From Clostridia bacterium (GTDB taxonomy: Bacteria > Bacillota > Clostridia > Christensenellales > Borkfalkiaceae): a stretch of DNA of 39,072 nt. Shown here piece by piece: positions 1-6,596 of this stretch. How positions within the stretch are numbered: position 1 is the first letter of the stretch; every line of letters begins with the position of its first letter. The notes under the pieces were generated by a model. The model had not been told where the DNA came from and ran no database searches. It saw nothing but the letters and a program-made list of their open reading frames with translations. The position numbers were made by a program, and so were the translations under genes. Location of the stretch: assembly GCA_017415505.1 (NCBI GenBank), contig JAFQGG010000013.1, positions 1 to 39,072 of the forward strand. The letters are read 5' to 3'.

Positions 1-4
1 AGGT

Positions 5-19
5 GCAGGCTTAGCCTGC
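5..19. repeat. GCAGGC hairpin repeat
   Basis: A short inverted repeat, GCAGGC-tta-GCCTGC, lies at the window edge. The same hairpin in a slightly longer form closes the second repeat cluster at 33547-33563, so it is one module of a dispersed composite repeat. Confidence 0.6.
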
Positions 20-20
20 T

Positions 21-143
21 TCCTTGCGCGGTTTGGGCGCGAAGCCCAAGACCCGCTGTCAAGCGCGCCGTTAGGCGAAGTGTGCCAAAGTCAAGCAACC
101 GCAGGTTGCGCCTTACGCGGAGCGTTATCCTCGTCAGAGGACG
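21..143. repeat. Composite dispersed repeat, copy L
   Basis: This non-coding unit is built of small hairpins such as TTGGGC-gcgaa-GCCCAA, CAACC-gca-GGTTG and CCTC-gtca-GAGG. By eye its first ~90 bases match 33229-33320 with only a few substitutions, and its second half also matches 33474-33531. No reading frame in it looks like a gene. Confidence 0.8.
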
Positions 144-172
144 GCGAATAGGTTAATCTTGCGCTTAATCTC

Positions 173-196
173 AAAACTTAACCATGGTTAAGTTTT
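173..196. repeat. 24-bp perfect palindrome (CTTAACCATGGTTAAG core)
   Basis: This is a perfect palindrome with core CTTAACCATGGTTAAG flanked by A and T runs. Further copies lie at 266-289, 383-406 (one core mismatch), 33180-33203 and 33356-33379, with a half copy at 33532-33546. It could be a protein-binding site or a mobile repeat. Confidence 0.85.
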
Positions 197-265
197 TATT
201 TTGCCTTAAAATGCCGACTCTACGCACAGTAGAGTTGCGTTTTCGGGGCAATTTTTTCGGTTTCC

Positions 266-289
266 AAAACTTAACCATGGTTAAGTTTT
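266..289. repeat. 24-bp palindrome, second copy
   Basis: This is identical to the core and A/T flanks of the palindrome at 173-196. The spacing between the two copies is 93 bases, filled with unrelated AT-rich sequence. Confidence 0.85.
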
Positions 290-303
290 AGGTTTGTGCC
301 GTT

Positions 304-380
304 ATTTTGCGGAGCAAAATTTCATTGCGTAGCAATTTCACCCGCGTTAAGCGGATTTCACTCGGCGTAGCCGAATTTCA
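304..380. repeat. Series of four short hairpins each ending TTCA
   Basis: Four consecutive units each consist of a short stem with a four-base loop followed by TTCA: ATTTTGC-ggag-CAAAAT, TTGC-gta-GCAA, CCGC-gttaa-GCGG and TCGGC-gta-GCCGA. The last two units are exactly 20 bases long. The first unit recurs in reverse complement at about 33565-33584, upstream of the LRR gene. They look like small dispersed hairpin repeats with no coding potential. Confidence 0.7.
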
Positions 381-382
381 TT

Positions 383-406
383 AAAACTTAACTATGGTTA
401 AGTTTT
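383..406. repeat. 24-bp palindrome, third copy with one core change
   Basis: This is the same palindrome as at 173-196 except that the core reads CTATGG instead of CCATGG, which breaks the symmetry at one base pair. It lies just downstream of the RNase G terminator. Confidence 0.8.
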
Positions 407-429
407 TTGGGGGCGTATCCATAGAATAT

Positions 430-466
430 AAAAATCACGCCGAACCCGAGGAATCGGGTTCGGCGT
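430..466 (-). terminator. Rho-independent terminator of the RNase G gene
   Basis: Read on the minus strand, a 13-bp stem (437-449 with 454-466) closes a TTCC loop and is followed by a T-rich tract at 435-430. It begins five bases after the stop codon of the RNase G gene. Confidence 0.85.
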
Positions 467-470
467 AGCG

Positions 471-1979
471 TTAGTAGAGTATTTGCGCGTTGTTGGGGAG
501 TCGGAGCACCGAGGCGTTGTCACCGCGGACGGTGAAATGTTCCTCTTTATAAGTCTTATGCGGTATGAAATACACGCGCTTGTCCTTCCATTCCGCTTTC
601 AAGTACGGCGTAAACAGTCCTTCGCTCAAAATCTTTTGCATTATGCCCGCGTTCAGCTCGACGATTGCCGCCGTGTAGCCGTCGGCAAAACTGTCGAGGA
701 GGTCGGCGCGAATTTGCGAGATAATAAACATATCGTCGAGGGTATACCCCTTCCCCGCGCAATGTGCGCACGGTTTTACGAGCGACGATTGCACGTCTTT
801 GCCTACCCGTTTGCGGGTGAATTGGGTCACGCAAAGTTCGTTCATGGGCAACACGTTGCACTTTGCCTTATCCTGCGCGAGCGCGTCTTGCAAGGTCTTG
901 GTAACGGCGAGGCGGTGTTCCTCTTCGAGCATATCGATAAAATCGACGGCGATAATCCCGCCGACGTTGCGCAGGCGCACTTGTCGCGCGATTTCCTTTG
1001 CCGCTTCTATATTCACGGCGTACACCGTTTCTTCCAAGCTCGTTTCCCCGATATAACTGCCCGTGTTCACGTCCACGACCGTCATTGCTTCGGTGTGTTC
1101 GATCACCAAATACCCCCCGCTTTCGAGGGGTACGACGGGCTTTGCCGCCTCCGCAACGAGCGGGGTGATTCCGTACTCGCGGAAGAGCGAGCGCCCACCC
1201 GTGTATTTGACGAGTTTCTTTTCGGGGATATCTCCGCGCATTTTCACGAGCGCGAGCAACCGCCTATACAGCGTTTCTTCGCCCACGTGAATGGACGCGA
1301 TTTCTTCCCCGAAGCAATCGCGCAGGGCGCGCAAGGGCAACTCCTCGTCTTGGTAAAGGAGCGCGCCCACGGGCGCGCTTTGCGCCGTTTTCAAGGTTTG
1401 CGCGTACAGCTTTTTCAAGTACGTCGCTTCCGCTTTCAAATGCTTTAACGAGGCGAAGGGGGCTTGCGTGCGCACGATAAACCCCTCGTCCGTCTTTCCC
1501 AAGCGAAGCTTGTCCGCAAAGCGGAGCAAACGCTCCCGTTCCTTTTCGTCCGTGATCTTGCGCGATATCCCCAAAAAATCCGTTTTCGGGAGGTAAATAA
1601 GACACTTTCCCACGAACGATAAGTGCGTGGTGACTTTCGCGCCCTTATTCCCGCGCGGGGGCTTCGTTACCTGCACGATAATCTCGTCGCCCACCCTCAA
1701 ACCGAGCGGTTTGTTTTGCGTACGAATAGGCGTGCCGTCGTACTTGGTATAGTCCGTGTACGTTTCTTCCATGGACAAATAACAGTTTTTCGCCTGTCCG
1801 CAAGAAATAAACGCGGCGTTCATGCCGGAAAGCACGTTCGTGACTTTTCCCTTGTACACGTTCCCGACAAAACACCCGTCGCCCTCTTTTTCCGTGGAAA
1901 ATTCCGCGAGTCTTCCGTCCTCTACGAGCGCGGCAAATTGTTGACCGCAAAAGCGGTCGAAGTACCATTCCTTCTTCAT
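471..1979 (-). CDS. rng: Ribonuclease E/G family endoribonuclease
   Basis: Single-strand-specific endoribonuclease of the RNase E/G family, acting in rRNA maturation and mRNA decay. Starting at ATG 1979 gives 502 aa. An S1-like RNA-binding region covers roughly residues 37-120, and the catalytic core has VDVNTG (D303) and DFIDM (D346). A zinc-link CAHC has C404 and C407. These positions coincide with D303, D346, C404 and C407 of E. coli RNase E, which strongly supports this start over an in-frame GTG at 2033. The long C-terminal scaffold of RNase E is absent, so it is RNase G-like. It follows a spoIVFB-like gene, an order common in Clostridia, but has its own promoter at 2089-2117 and a terminator. 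The Shine-Dalgarno site before ATG 1979 is weak. Confidence 0.95.
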   Translation of the reverse strand: MKKEWYFDRFCGQQFAALVEDGRLAEFSTEKEGDGCFVGNVYKGKVTNVLSGMNAAFISCGQAKNCYLSMEETYTDYTKYDGTPIRTQNKPLGLRVGDEIIVQVTKPPRGNKGAKVTTHLSFVGKCLIYLPKTDFLGISRKITDEKERERLLRFADKLRLGKTDEGFIVRTQAPFASLKHLKAEATYLKKLYAQTLKTAQSAPVGALLYQDEELPLRALRDCFGEEIASIHVGEETLYRRLLALVKMRGDIPEKKLVKYTGGRSLFREYGITPLVAEAAKPVVPLESGGYLVIEHTEAMTVVDVNTGSYIGETSLEETVYAVNIEAAKEIARQVRLRNVGGIIAVDFIDMLEEEHRLAVTKTLQDALAQDKAKCNVLPMNELCVTQFTRKRVGKDVQSSLVKPCAHCAGKGYTLDDMFIISQIRADLLDSFADGYTAAIVELNAGIMQKILSEGLFTPYLKAEWKDKRVYFIPHKTYKEEHFTVRGDNASVLRLPNNAQILY

Positions 1980-2088
1980 TCCGTTCGTCAATCCCAATAA
2001 ATTATACTGACACCGCCGAACCAAACAACTCACACCGTTCCGCTCGCGTCATTCTTCCTATGCTTTATAGTTATACTATATATTTTAT

Positions 2089-2117
2089 AGTATACCACAA
2101 AAACGCTTTATTTTCAA
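2089..2117 (-). promoter_or_regulatory. Sigma-A-type promoter for the RNase G gene
   Basis: On the minus strand TTGAAA (2117-2112) is followed by a 17-base spacer and TATACT (2094-2089). The -10 box lies in an AT-rich inverted repeat with arms 2072-2080 and 2086-2094, which could also be an operator. A weaker candidate, TTGTTT-16-TATAAT, lies at 2028-2001. Confidence 0.65.
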
Positions 2118-2168
2118 GGAGTTTTGACGAAAAAAGCATGGATTTTTGCATAAAATAGCAAAAAAGCG

Positions 2169-3074
2169 TCATTTTTTATGCAAAACGGTGTCATTTTTAA
2201 GCTCGGCGAGCGTTTGCAGGGGCGACTTTGCGCGCAAAAACAGCGCGGACAGTTCGTTTTGCGGTAAATCGAACAGGTGCGTTTCCTTCTCGTCGTACGC
2301 TTCGAGTACGAGATAACTATCCCGGGCGACGAATTTGAGCGCGTCCTTTATAGGCAGGGTGGCGAGCACCGCCACGCGCCGAATTTCCACGCCCTTTTTC
2401 AAAGCGTGGCGGACGGAAAAATCCATGCGTTCGTAACTCGCCGTTTCACGGCGGTTGCCGATCGCGCCCACGAGCAAAAATACCCCGAACGCGCAAAGGG
2501 TGATATTCTTCGTCCAAACGAACGCGAGGAAAAACCCGAGCGCGAAAACGATGGCAAGCAGGGCGCAAAGTCGCCGCGCCTTGCGTTCCGCTTCGGCGCG
2601 GCGCGCTTCCCGTTTGGAAAACGCCCGCACGAGCAAACAACGCAAAACCCGCCCGCCGTCGAGCGGATACGCGGGGAGTAGATTGATCAGCGCGATAGAC
2701 AGCGACGAGTAAAACGCCGTGTCCGTGAACGGATAAGTGGCGGGAAAAAACCACCACAGCGCGCCGAAAAAACCCGCGGTGATTAGGTTGCAAAGCGGTC
2801 CGCTCACCGCCACCGCGATTTCGTCGCGCAAAGTGATCCCGCGAAGATCCCCGTCGATCACCGCGCCGTAGGGCATGAGTACGATTTGGTTGAGCTTGTA
2901 ACCAAGGCGCGCCGCGGCGAACGCGTGCGCGCACTCGTGTTGCAACGCCACCAAACAGCCGAGCAGGAATAAAAACAGCTCGCCCGTGAAACAGTACCAA
3001 ACGCCCACGGCGATAAAAAGCGGGTGCAAACGCAAGCGACGCCGTCGCTTGCGTTTTTCGTCAAATTTTGACAT
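2169..3074 (-). CDS. M50 site-2 protease, SpoIVFB-like
   Basis: Integral-membrane zinc metalloprotease of family M50, which cleaves substrates within the membrane. With ATG 3074 as start the protein has 301 aa. The zinc motif HECAH is at residues 46-50 and the second motif, LLPAYPLDGGR, ends near residue 142. Several hydrophobic segments surround both motifs, and a basic stretch (KRKRRRRLR) precedes the first helix. The C-terminal third is soluble and resembles the regulatory tail of SpoIVFB. An in-frame TTG at 3149 would add 25 residues and overlap the upstream gene, so ATG is preferred. The neighbour upstream is a SpoIVFA-like protein, which makes the pair look like spoIVFAB. In Bacillus that complex processes pro-sigma-K; the substrate here is unknown. 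Confidence 0.9.
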   Translation of the reverse strand: MSKFDEKRKRRRRLRLHPLFIAVGVWYCFTGELFLFLLGCLVALQHECAHAFAAARLGYKLNQIVLMPYGAVIDGDLRGITLRDEIAVAVSGPLCNLITAGFFGALWWFFPATYPFTDTAFYSSLSIALINLLPAYPLDGGRVLRCLLVRAFSKREARRAEAERKARRLCALLAIVFALGFFLAFVWTKNITLCAFGVFLLVGAIGNRRETASYERMDFSVRHALKKGVEIRRVAVLATLPIKDALKFVARDSYLVLEAYDEKETHLFDLPQNELSALFLRAKSPLQTLAELKNDTVLHKK

Positions 3075-3126
3075 ATTCTCGCCGTCCGTTTTCAACCCGT
3101 ACTTCGCGGAAGAAAGGGCGGAAAAT

Positions 3127-4077
3127 TCACTCCTGCGCAATCCATGCAAGACAGTTTTCCTCCGTGAGCGTGAAGCAATCGAGCAACGCGCCGTCCGAGT
3201 ACATGGTCACTTGCACCTCTTTTTCGCCCGCCGAATACCCCACGGGAATATTGGCTTTCACCTCTTCGCCCACGGCAAAGTATACGCTGTCAAGCCCCTC
3301 GAACACCCCCGTAAACGACTGCGAGTGTGCGATTTTTACCGTGTAGCTTTCGTCCGCGTTCTTGGTGATTTCCGCCACTTTGCCGTCCGCCGCGGGGTAT
3401 ACGCAACACGCGTCGGTGAAGGTGAGAATCCCCGTGGGCGAGAGGGTAAGCTCCGCGTCGGAGAGTTCGCTCACGATAGGAGAAAGGGTAAAATCGGCGT
3501 AACCGCGGGTGTCCACGGCGACCTTTTCCGTTTCCGCAAGCGAGCGGAAAAAGGTATTGATCGCGCTGTTTGGCACGAACACGTTCGTCAAAAAGATCGC
3601 TCCGCAAAGCGCGCAAGCGAGCGCAAATTCGGCGTTGAGGGCGATACGCCACCCTCTATCCCGTCCGTTTTCCTCGCTCGGCGCATACCTGCCCCCCTCG
3701 TTTTCCCCGTCTTCCAAAAATGCGTAGTCCTGCGGGTGCAGGCGGGTGTCCGATTCTCCGAACGGCGTTTCGCCCTCCGCGAACAGGCGCACGGTGTCGA
3801 TACGGTCGGGGATATCGTCAAAGCAAACCTCGCCCGCGCTGTTCGCGCTCTCGGCAAACAGCTCCGCTTCCGCGGTGATGCGCTCGGCTTGCGTAGGCTC
3901 GTCGAACACCTTGTCGTTCACGTGCGCGATTACCGACTCTTTCAAATCGGTGGGCGCACTCTTGCTTTCGGGGCGTTTGGGTTCGACTTTGCGCTTTTTC
4001 GCGCGTTTCTTTTTTACGACGTTCACCGTCGATACGGGAATTTCCAACATTTCGGCGTATTCGATTTCTTCGTTCAT
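3127..4077 (-). CDS. Membrane protein with degenerate M23 domain, SpoIVFA-like
   Basis: A 316-aa protein with an acidic and basic cytoplasmic N-terminus (1-145), one transmembrane helix (about 148-167) and an outside C-terminal domain with the M23/LytM fold pattern (about 226-300: YPAADGKV, YTVKIAHS, GLDSVYFAVGEEV, IPVGYS). The usual HxH metal motif reads HSQ, and the upstream zinc ligands are not seen, so it is probably not an active peptidase. SpoIVFA of Bacillus is such a protein and holds SpoIVFB inactive. The gene sits 52 bases upstream of the M50 gene on the same strand. ATG 4077 has a good AAGGAG site. A SpoIIQ-like or generic M23 role is the alternative, but the neighbour favours SpoIVFA. 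Confidence 0.75.
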   Translation of the reverse strand: MNEEIEYAEMLEIPVSTVNVVKKKRAKKRKVEPKRPESKSAPTDLKESVIAHVNDKVFDEPTQAERITAEAELFAESANSAGEVCFDDIPDRIDTVRLFAEGETPFGESDTRLHPQDYAFLEDGENEGGRYAPSEENGRDRGWRIALNAEFALACALCGAIFLTNVFVPNSAINTFFRSLAETEKVAVDTRGYADFTLSPIVSELSDAELTLSPTGILTFTDACCVYPAADGKVAEITKNADESYTVKIAHSQSFTGVFEGLDSVYFAVGEEVKANIPVGYSAGEKEVQVTMYSDGALLDCFTLTEENCLAWIAQE

Positions 4078-4218
4078 AACTTTTTTCTCCTTGCCTTGCG
4101 TTTTTTGCTCTGTCTTATTCTATGAAAGAATACGCCTTATTAGAACGGGGGAAGGAAAAAAGTTTTTCGCTTTTTTCGTCGAAAGCGCGCGATTTTCAAA
4201 AAGTCAAAAAACGACACG

Positions 4219-4249
4219 AAAAACCCCGCGGGCGAACACGCCCGCGGGG
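4219..4249 (-). terminator. Rho-independent terminator after the sigma-factor operon
   Basis: On the minus strand an 11-bp GC stem (4249-4239 with 4234-4224) encloses a TGTT loop and is followed by five T residues. It closes the sigma factor and small membrane protein unit and separates it from the SpoIVFA-like gene. Confidence 0.9.
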
Positions 4250-4264
4250 GAGATGTTTTTTCGT

Positions 4265-4549
4265 TTATACTTCGACTTGTTCTACGCCGTCGCCGTAGTA
4301 AAAGGTTTCCGTCGAATCCTCGGGGATAAGGTCGGGATCGAAGGGCGTTTCGCTCGTAGGGGGCGCGTATTGCAAGGGGTGGTTCAACTCCTCGGTCGTT
4401 ACGAAATGCACGGTCGCGGGGATAAGGAATCCCACCATGATCGCCGCTACCGTAATTTGTTTGATACGCTTACGCGCCCGAAGCCGTAACGCTTCGAGCT
4501 TGGTGATTTTTTCCGTGACCTCACGGCTGACTTCTTTATCCGTTTTCAT
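4265..4549 (-). CDS. Small single-pass membrane protein, candidate anti-sigma factor
   Basis: I do not recognise the family. The 94-aa product has a charged, probably helical cytoplasmic segment (1-31), one transmembrane helix (about 32-50) and a 44-residue acidic, proline-containing outside tail. Its start codon lies 14 bases inside the end of the ECF sigma factor gene, so the two are probably translationally coupled. ECF sigma factors are usually encoded beside a membrane anti-sigma factor. On that basis the protein is a candidate for that role, though it lacks recognisable anti-sigma motifs such as a zinc-binding HxxxCxxC. Confidence 0.6.
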   Translation of the reverse strand: MKTDKEVSREVTEKITKLEALRLRARKRIKQITVAAIMVGFLIPATVHFVTTEELNHPLQYAPPTSETPFDPDLIPEDSTETFYYGDGVEQVEV

Positions 4550-5129
4550 AACCGACTCCCTCCGTTTTCAATTCTTCTTTCAACGCCGTTTTCCCGCGGG
4601 CAAGCAGGTTGTACACCTGTTTGGTTTTGCGCTTGGTGATTTGCGCGATCCGCTCGGGCGAAAGGTCGTCGAAATATCGCAAAATAATCACTTCGCGGTA
4701 TTCCGCTTTCAACCGAAGCAACGCCCGTTGCACCGCTTGACGGCGTTCCTTTTCTTCTATCGTTTCGTGCGCGTCCGCGCCGTAAACGAACGCTTGCAAC
4801 TCGCTTTCCTGCGACGGCGAGTCGTCCGTAATCGCTTCGAGTGAAACTTCCTTTTTTCGCTTTCGCTTTTTGATCGCGTTCAAACTCTTGTTTCGCGCGA
4901 CCTTGTAAAGGTAGGTTTTGAAACTCGCGTCGCCACGCTCCTTGAACGTGCGCCGAAAATACAGCGCGACGAAGGTTTCCTGCAAGAGATCCTCGGCGAG
5001 CGCCTCGTCGTGCACGTAGCCGTAAATAAAGCGAAGAAGTCCGCGACGGTACAAGGAAATAAGCGCTTCAAGCGCCTGCTCGTCGCCGTCTAAAAAACGC
5101 CGATATAACGCAATTCCTTCGTCTTGCAT
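4536..5129 (-). CDS. ECF-family RNA polymerase sigma factor
   Basis: An alternative sigma factor of 197 aa when started at ATG 5129, which has a perfect AAGGAGG site eight bases upstream. An in-frame ATG at 5165 would add 12 residues without such a site. Region 2 spans about residues 15-85, including AEDLLQETFVALY. A lysine/arginine-rich linker (IKKRKRKKE) follows. Region 4 has a helix-turn-helix near the end (LSPERIAQITKRKTKQVYNL). The size and two-region structure are typical of the ECF group. The downstream overlapping gene encodes a small membrane protein that may be its regulator. Which promoters it directs cannot be told from the window. Confidence 0.92.
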   Translation of the reverse strand: MQDEGIALYRRFLDGDEQALEALISLYRRGLLRFIYGYVHDEALAEDLLQETFVALYFRRTFKERGDASFKTYLYKVARNKSLNAIKKRKRKKEVSLEAITDDSPSQESELQAFVYGADAHETIEEKERRQAVQRALLRLKAEYREVIILRYFDDLSPERIAQITKRKTKQVYNLLARGKTALKEELKTEGVGYENG

Positions 5130-5179
5130 ACTTCCTCCTTTCGGATTCGGGCATTTATTAAACAACGCCGAAACCCGTT

Positions 5180-5884
5180 TTACTCACCTTTTTTGAAAAT
5201 TTTATGACAATGTTCGAAATACCAACAGCGGTAGGGCTTTTCACATTGTTCCCCAACGGGGATTTCGGGCGCGGGCGCGTCCTTTTTTTTGAGTTTTCCA
5301 AACTCAAAAACGCGGTTTCCCGCCTGCCGTTCGAGAATCTTCGCTTCCCGCGTTGCGTCCACGATTTTATAGCGAATACCGTCCTTTTCCAAGCGTTCAA
5401 CGCATACCTGCCCCTCTTCTTCGTCGTCGCGAAGCACGAGCATGGACGCGATAAGCTTGACTCCGCATTTGTTCAAAATAAGCCGTTGAAAGCCCAAATC
5501 GAGGATAAACTCTTTGCGTGGCGCACTCGCGTTTTTCACCTCGTAGAGGATATACCCGTTTTCACTCTTTCGCAAAATATCGACGGCGCAATAGTTGCCG
5601 TACCAAGAAAACGCGCCTTCGCAAATGACCGGATAACCCTCGTCTAAAAGCCGTTTGGTCGTTTCGAGCATGGCGGAAAAGTCCAATTTTCCGTCCGCCT
5701 TGAACGCGGTCGTTTCTTCGAACGGACCGAACAGCGACATGGCTTTGTCCCCGAATTCGTTCCCCGCGTCGAGTCGCTGTTGCACCTCGGGCGGAATGAT
5801 TTTAAGTTCAGGTCGGTGCGCGTCCAGCCATAGCATTTTCTCGCATTGCACGGCGCGCACGAAATCGGTTTTGGATACGGGCAT
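5180..5884 (-). CDS. Cas4-like PD-(D/E)XK nuclease with Fe-S cysteines
   Basis: A 234-aa protein resembling Cas4/RecB-type nucleases and the N-terminal part of DUF2779 proteins. The nuclease core is visible as E89, D102 and the E115-V-K117 motif, followed by Q133 of the QxxxY motif (the tyrosine is Leu here). One cysteine near the N-terminus (C14) and three at the C-terminus (C213, C220, C226, in CEKPYRCWYFEHC) match the four-cysteine [4Fe-4S] arrangement of Cas4. Full-length DUF2779 proteins continue into an RNase H-like domain; this one stops after the cluster. No cas genes or CRISPR array are nearby, so it is a solitary nuclease. The start has a clear AAGGAG site. Confidence 0.75.
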   Translation of the reverse strand: MPVSKTDFVRAVQCEKMLWLDAHRPELKIIPPEVQQRLDAGNEFGDKAMSLFGPFEETTAFKADGKLDFSAMLETTKRLLDEGYPVICEGAFSWYGNYCAVDILRKSENGYILYEVKNASAPRKEFILDLGFQRLILNKCGVKLIASMLVLRDDEEEGQVCVERLEKDGIRYKIVDATREAKILERQAGNRVFEFGKLKKKDAPAPEIPVGEQCEKPYRCWYFEHCHKIFKKGE

Positions 5885-5910
5885 AGTTTCTCCTTATAGT
5901 ATTTTCCACT

Positions 5911-5967
5911 TTAACCAAAACAATATAATCTAAACCCAGATTTTAGCGAAAAATTTAATCGTCCGCG
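5911..5967 (+). repeat. 57-bp dispersed repeat, copy 1
   Basis: This segment matches the reverse complement of 16399-16455 at 51 of 57 positions by hand alignment, with no gaps. It lies just upstream of the Cas4-like gene. No continuing protein similarity is seen outside the 57 bases, so it is more likely a non-coding repeat than a gene fragment. Confidence 0.8.
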
Positions 5968-5979
5968 TTTTGCTTGCAA

Positions 5980-6004
5980 AGCGCGCCAACACCGTTGGTG
6001 CGCT
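5980..6004. repeat. Hairpin AGCGC-n-CCAAC / GTTGG-n-GCGCT
   Basis: An inverted repeat of two 5-bp blocks separated by one mismatch encloses a 3-base loop. Together with the sequence to about 6050 it is partly repeated at 6192-6290, including the shared strings GTTGGTG, CCACACATA and TTCTCAAAGGG. Confidence 0.6.
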
Positions 6005-6206
6005 CCACACATATTCATATGTTCTCAAAGGGAAATGGGCGCGAGGATTGCGGGGAATAAGGAAACGGGAACGGAGTTGTGGGAAAATATGAAATGAGGT
6101 GAAAGCTTGAAGCCGTGTAAGCGGAAAACTGTCCACCCCTGCGGAACGGGGTTGCGGGAAACGCACACCTGCTTGTCTACTCTCGCTCCCCGTTGGTGTG
6201 CCCCAC

Positions 6207-6254
6207 ACATATGAATATATGAACATATGTACATATGTTCATATATTCATATGT
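6207..6254. repeat. 48-bp perfect palindrome
   Basis: The sequence is perfectly symmetric about 6230/6231, made of CATATG, ATATATGAACATATG and the central GTAC. It is AT-rich and could form a 22-24 bp cruciform or RNA hairpin, but no T-run follows on either strand. A shorter relative lies at 6009-6019. It separates a degenerate spacer from a tandem repeat array. Confidence 0.95.
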
Positions 6255-6261
6255 TCTCAAA

Positions 6262-6475
6262 GGGAAAATGGGGCGAGGATTGTGAGGAATTTTATAAAGA
6301 AGGAAATGGGGTGAGGATTGTGAGGGGTTTATAAAAAAGGAAATGGGCGAGGATTGTGAGGGATTTATAAAAAAGGAAATGAGGCGAGGATTGTGAGGAA
6401 TTTAGAAAAAAGGAAATGGGTCGAGGATTGCGAGGAATTTATAAAAAAAGGAAACGGGTGGGATTGTAGGGAATG
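6262..6475. repeat. Tandem repeat array, six units of about 37 bp
   Basis: The units share GGAAATGGG, GCGAGGATTGTGAGG and ATTTATAAAAAA. The GAGGATTG core starts near 6273, 6311, 6347, 6384, 6421 and 6458, giving periods of 36-38. The units are contiguous without spacers, so this is a minisatellite and not a CRISPR array. The plus strand is strongly purine-rich across the whole array. Confidence 0.9.
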
Positions 6476-6518
6476 GGAAAAGCGTTGTTTTTGGGGTTGC
6501 AAAAAGTGCTCTTACAGT

Positions 6519-6547
6519 ATAATAGCGTATTTTTTTCATTTTGTCAA
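6519..6547 (-). promoter_or_regulatory. Strong sigma-A-type promoter reading into the repeat region
   Basis: On the minus strand TTGACA (6547-6542) is followed by exactly 17 bases and TATTAT (6524-6519). Transcription would start near 6512 and cross the tandem repeats and the palindrome before reaching the Cas4-like gene at 5884, about 630 bases away. Confidence 0.7.
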
Positions 6548-6558
6548 GCAAAGCGGGC

Positions 6559-6590
6559 AAAAAAGGCTTCGGCATTTTTTTGCCGAAGCC
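6559..6590 (-). terminator. Rho-independent terminator of the SSB gene
   Basis: On the minus strand a 10-bp stem (6590-6581 with 6574-6565) encloses an A6 loop and runs into six T residues (6564-6559). It follows the stop codon of the SSB gene directly and precedes the promoter at 6547. Confidence 0.9.
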
Positions 6591-6596
6591 TTGCGT

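Noticed and set aside
1980-2033. GTG start adding 18 residues to RNase G
   Set aside because: Starting at ATG 1979 puts catalytic and zinc residues at the same numbers as in E. coli RNase E, and the longer start has no ribosome site.
5930-6226. 98-codon minus-strand frame through the hairpins and 57-bp repeat
   Set aside because: No ribosome site, and it is made of repeats and the palindrome end. The second copy of the 57-bp repeat has a stop codon soon after.
6262-6475. Possible CRISPR array
   Set aside because: The ~37-base units are contiguous and imperfect, with no unique spacers between them and no cas genes nearby.
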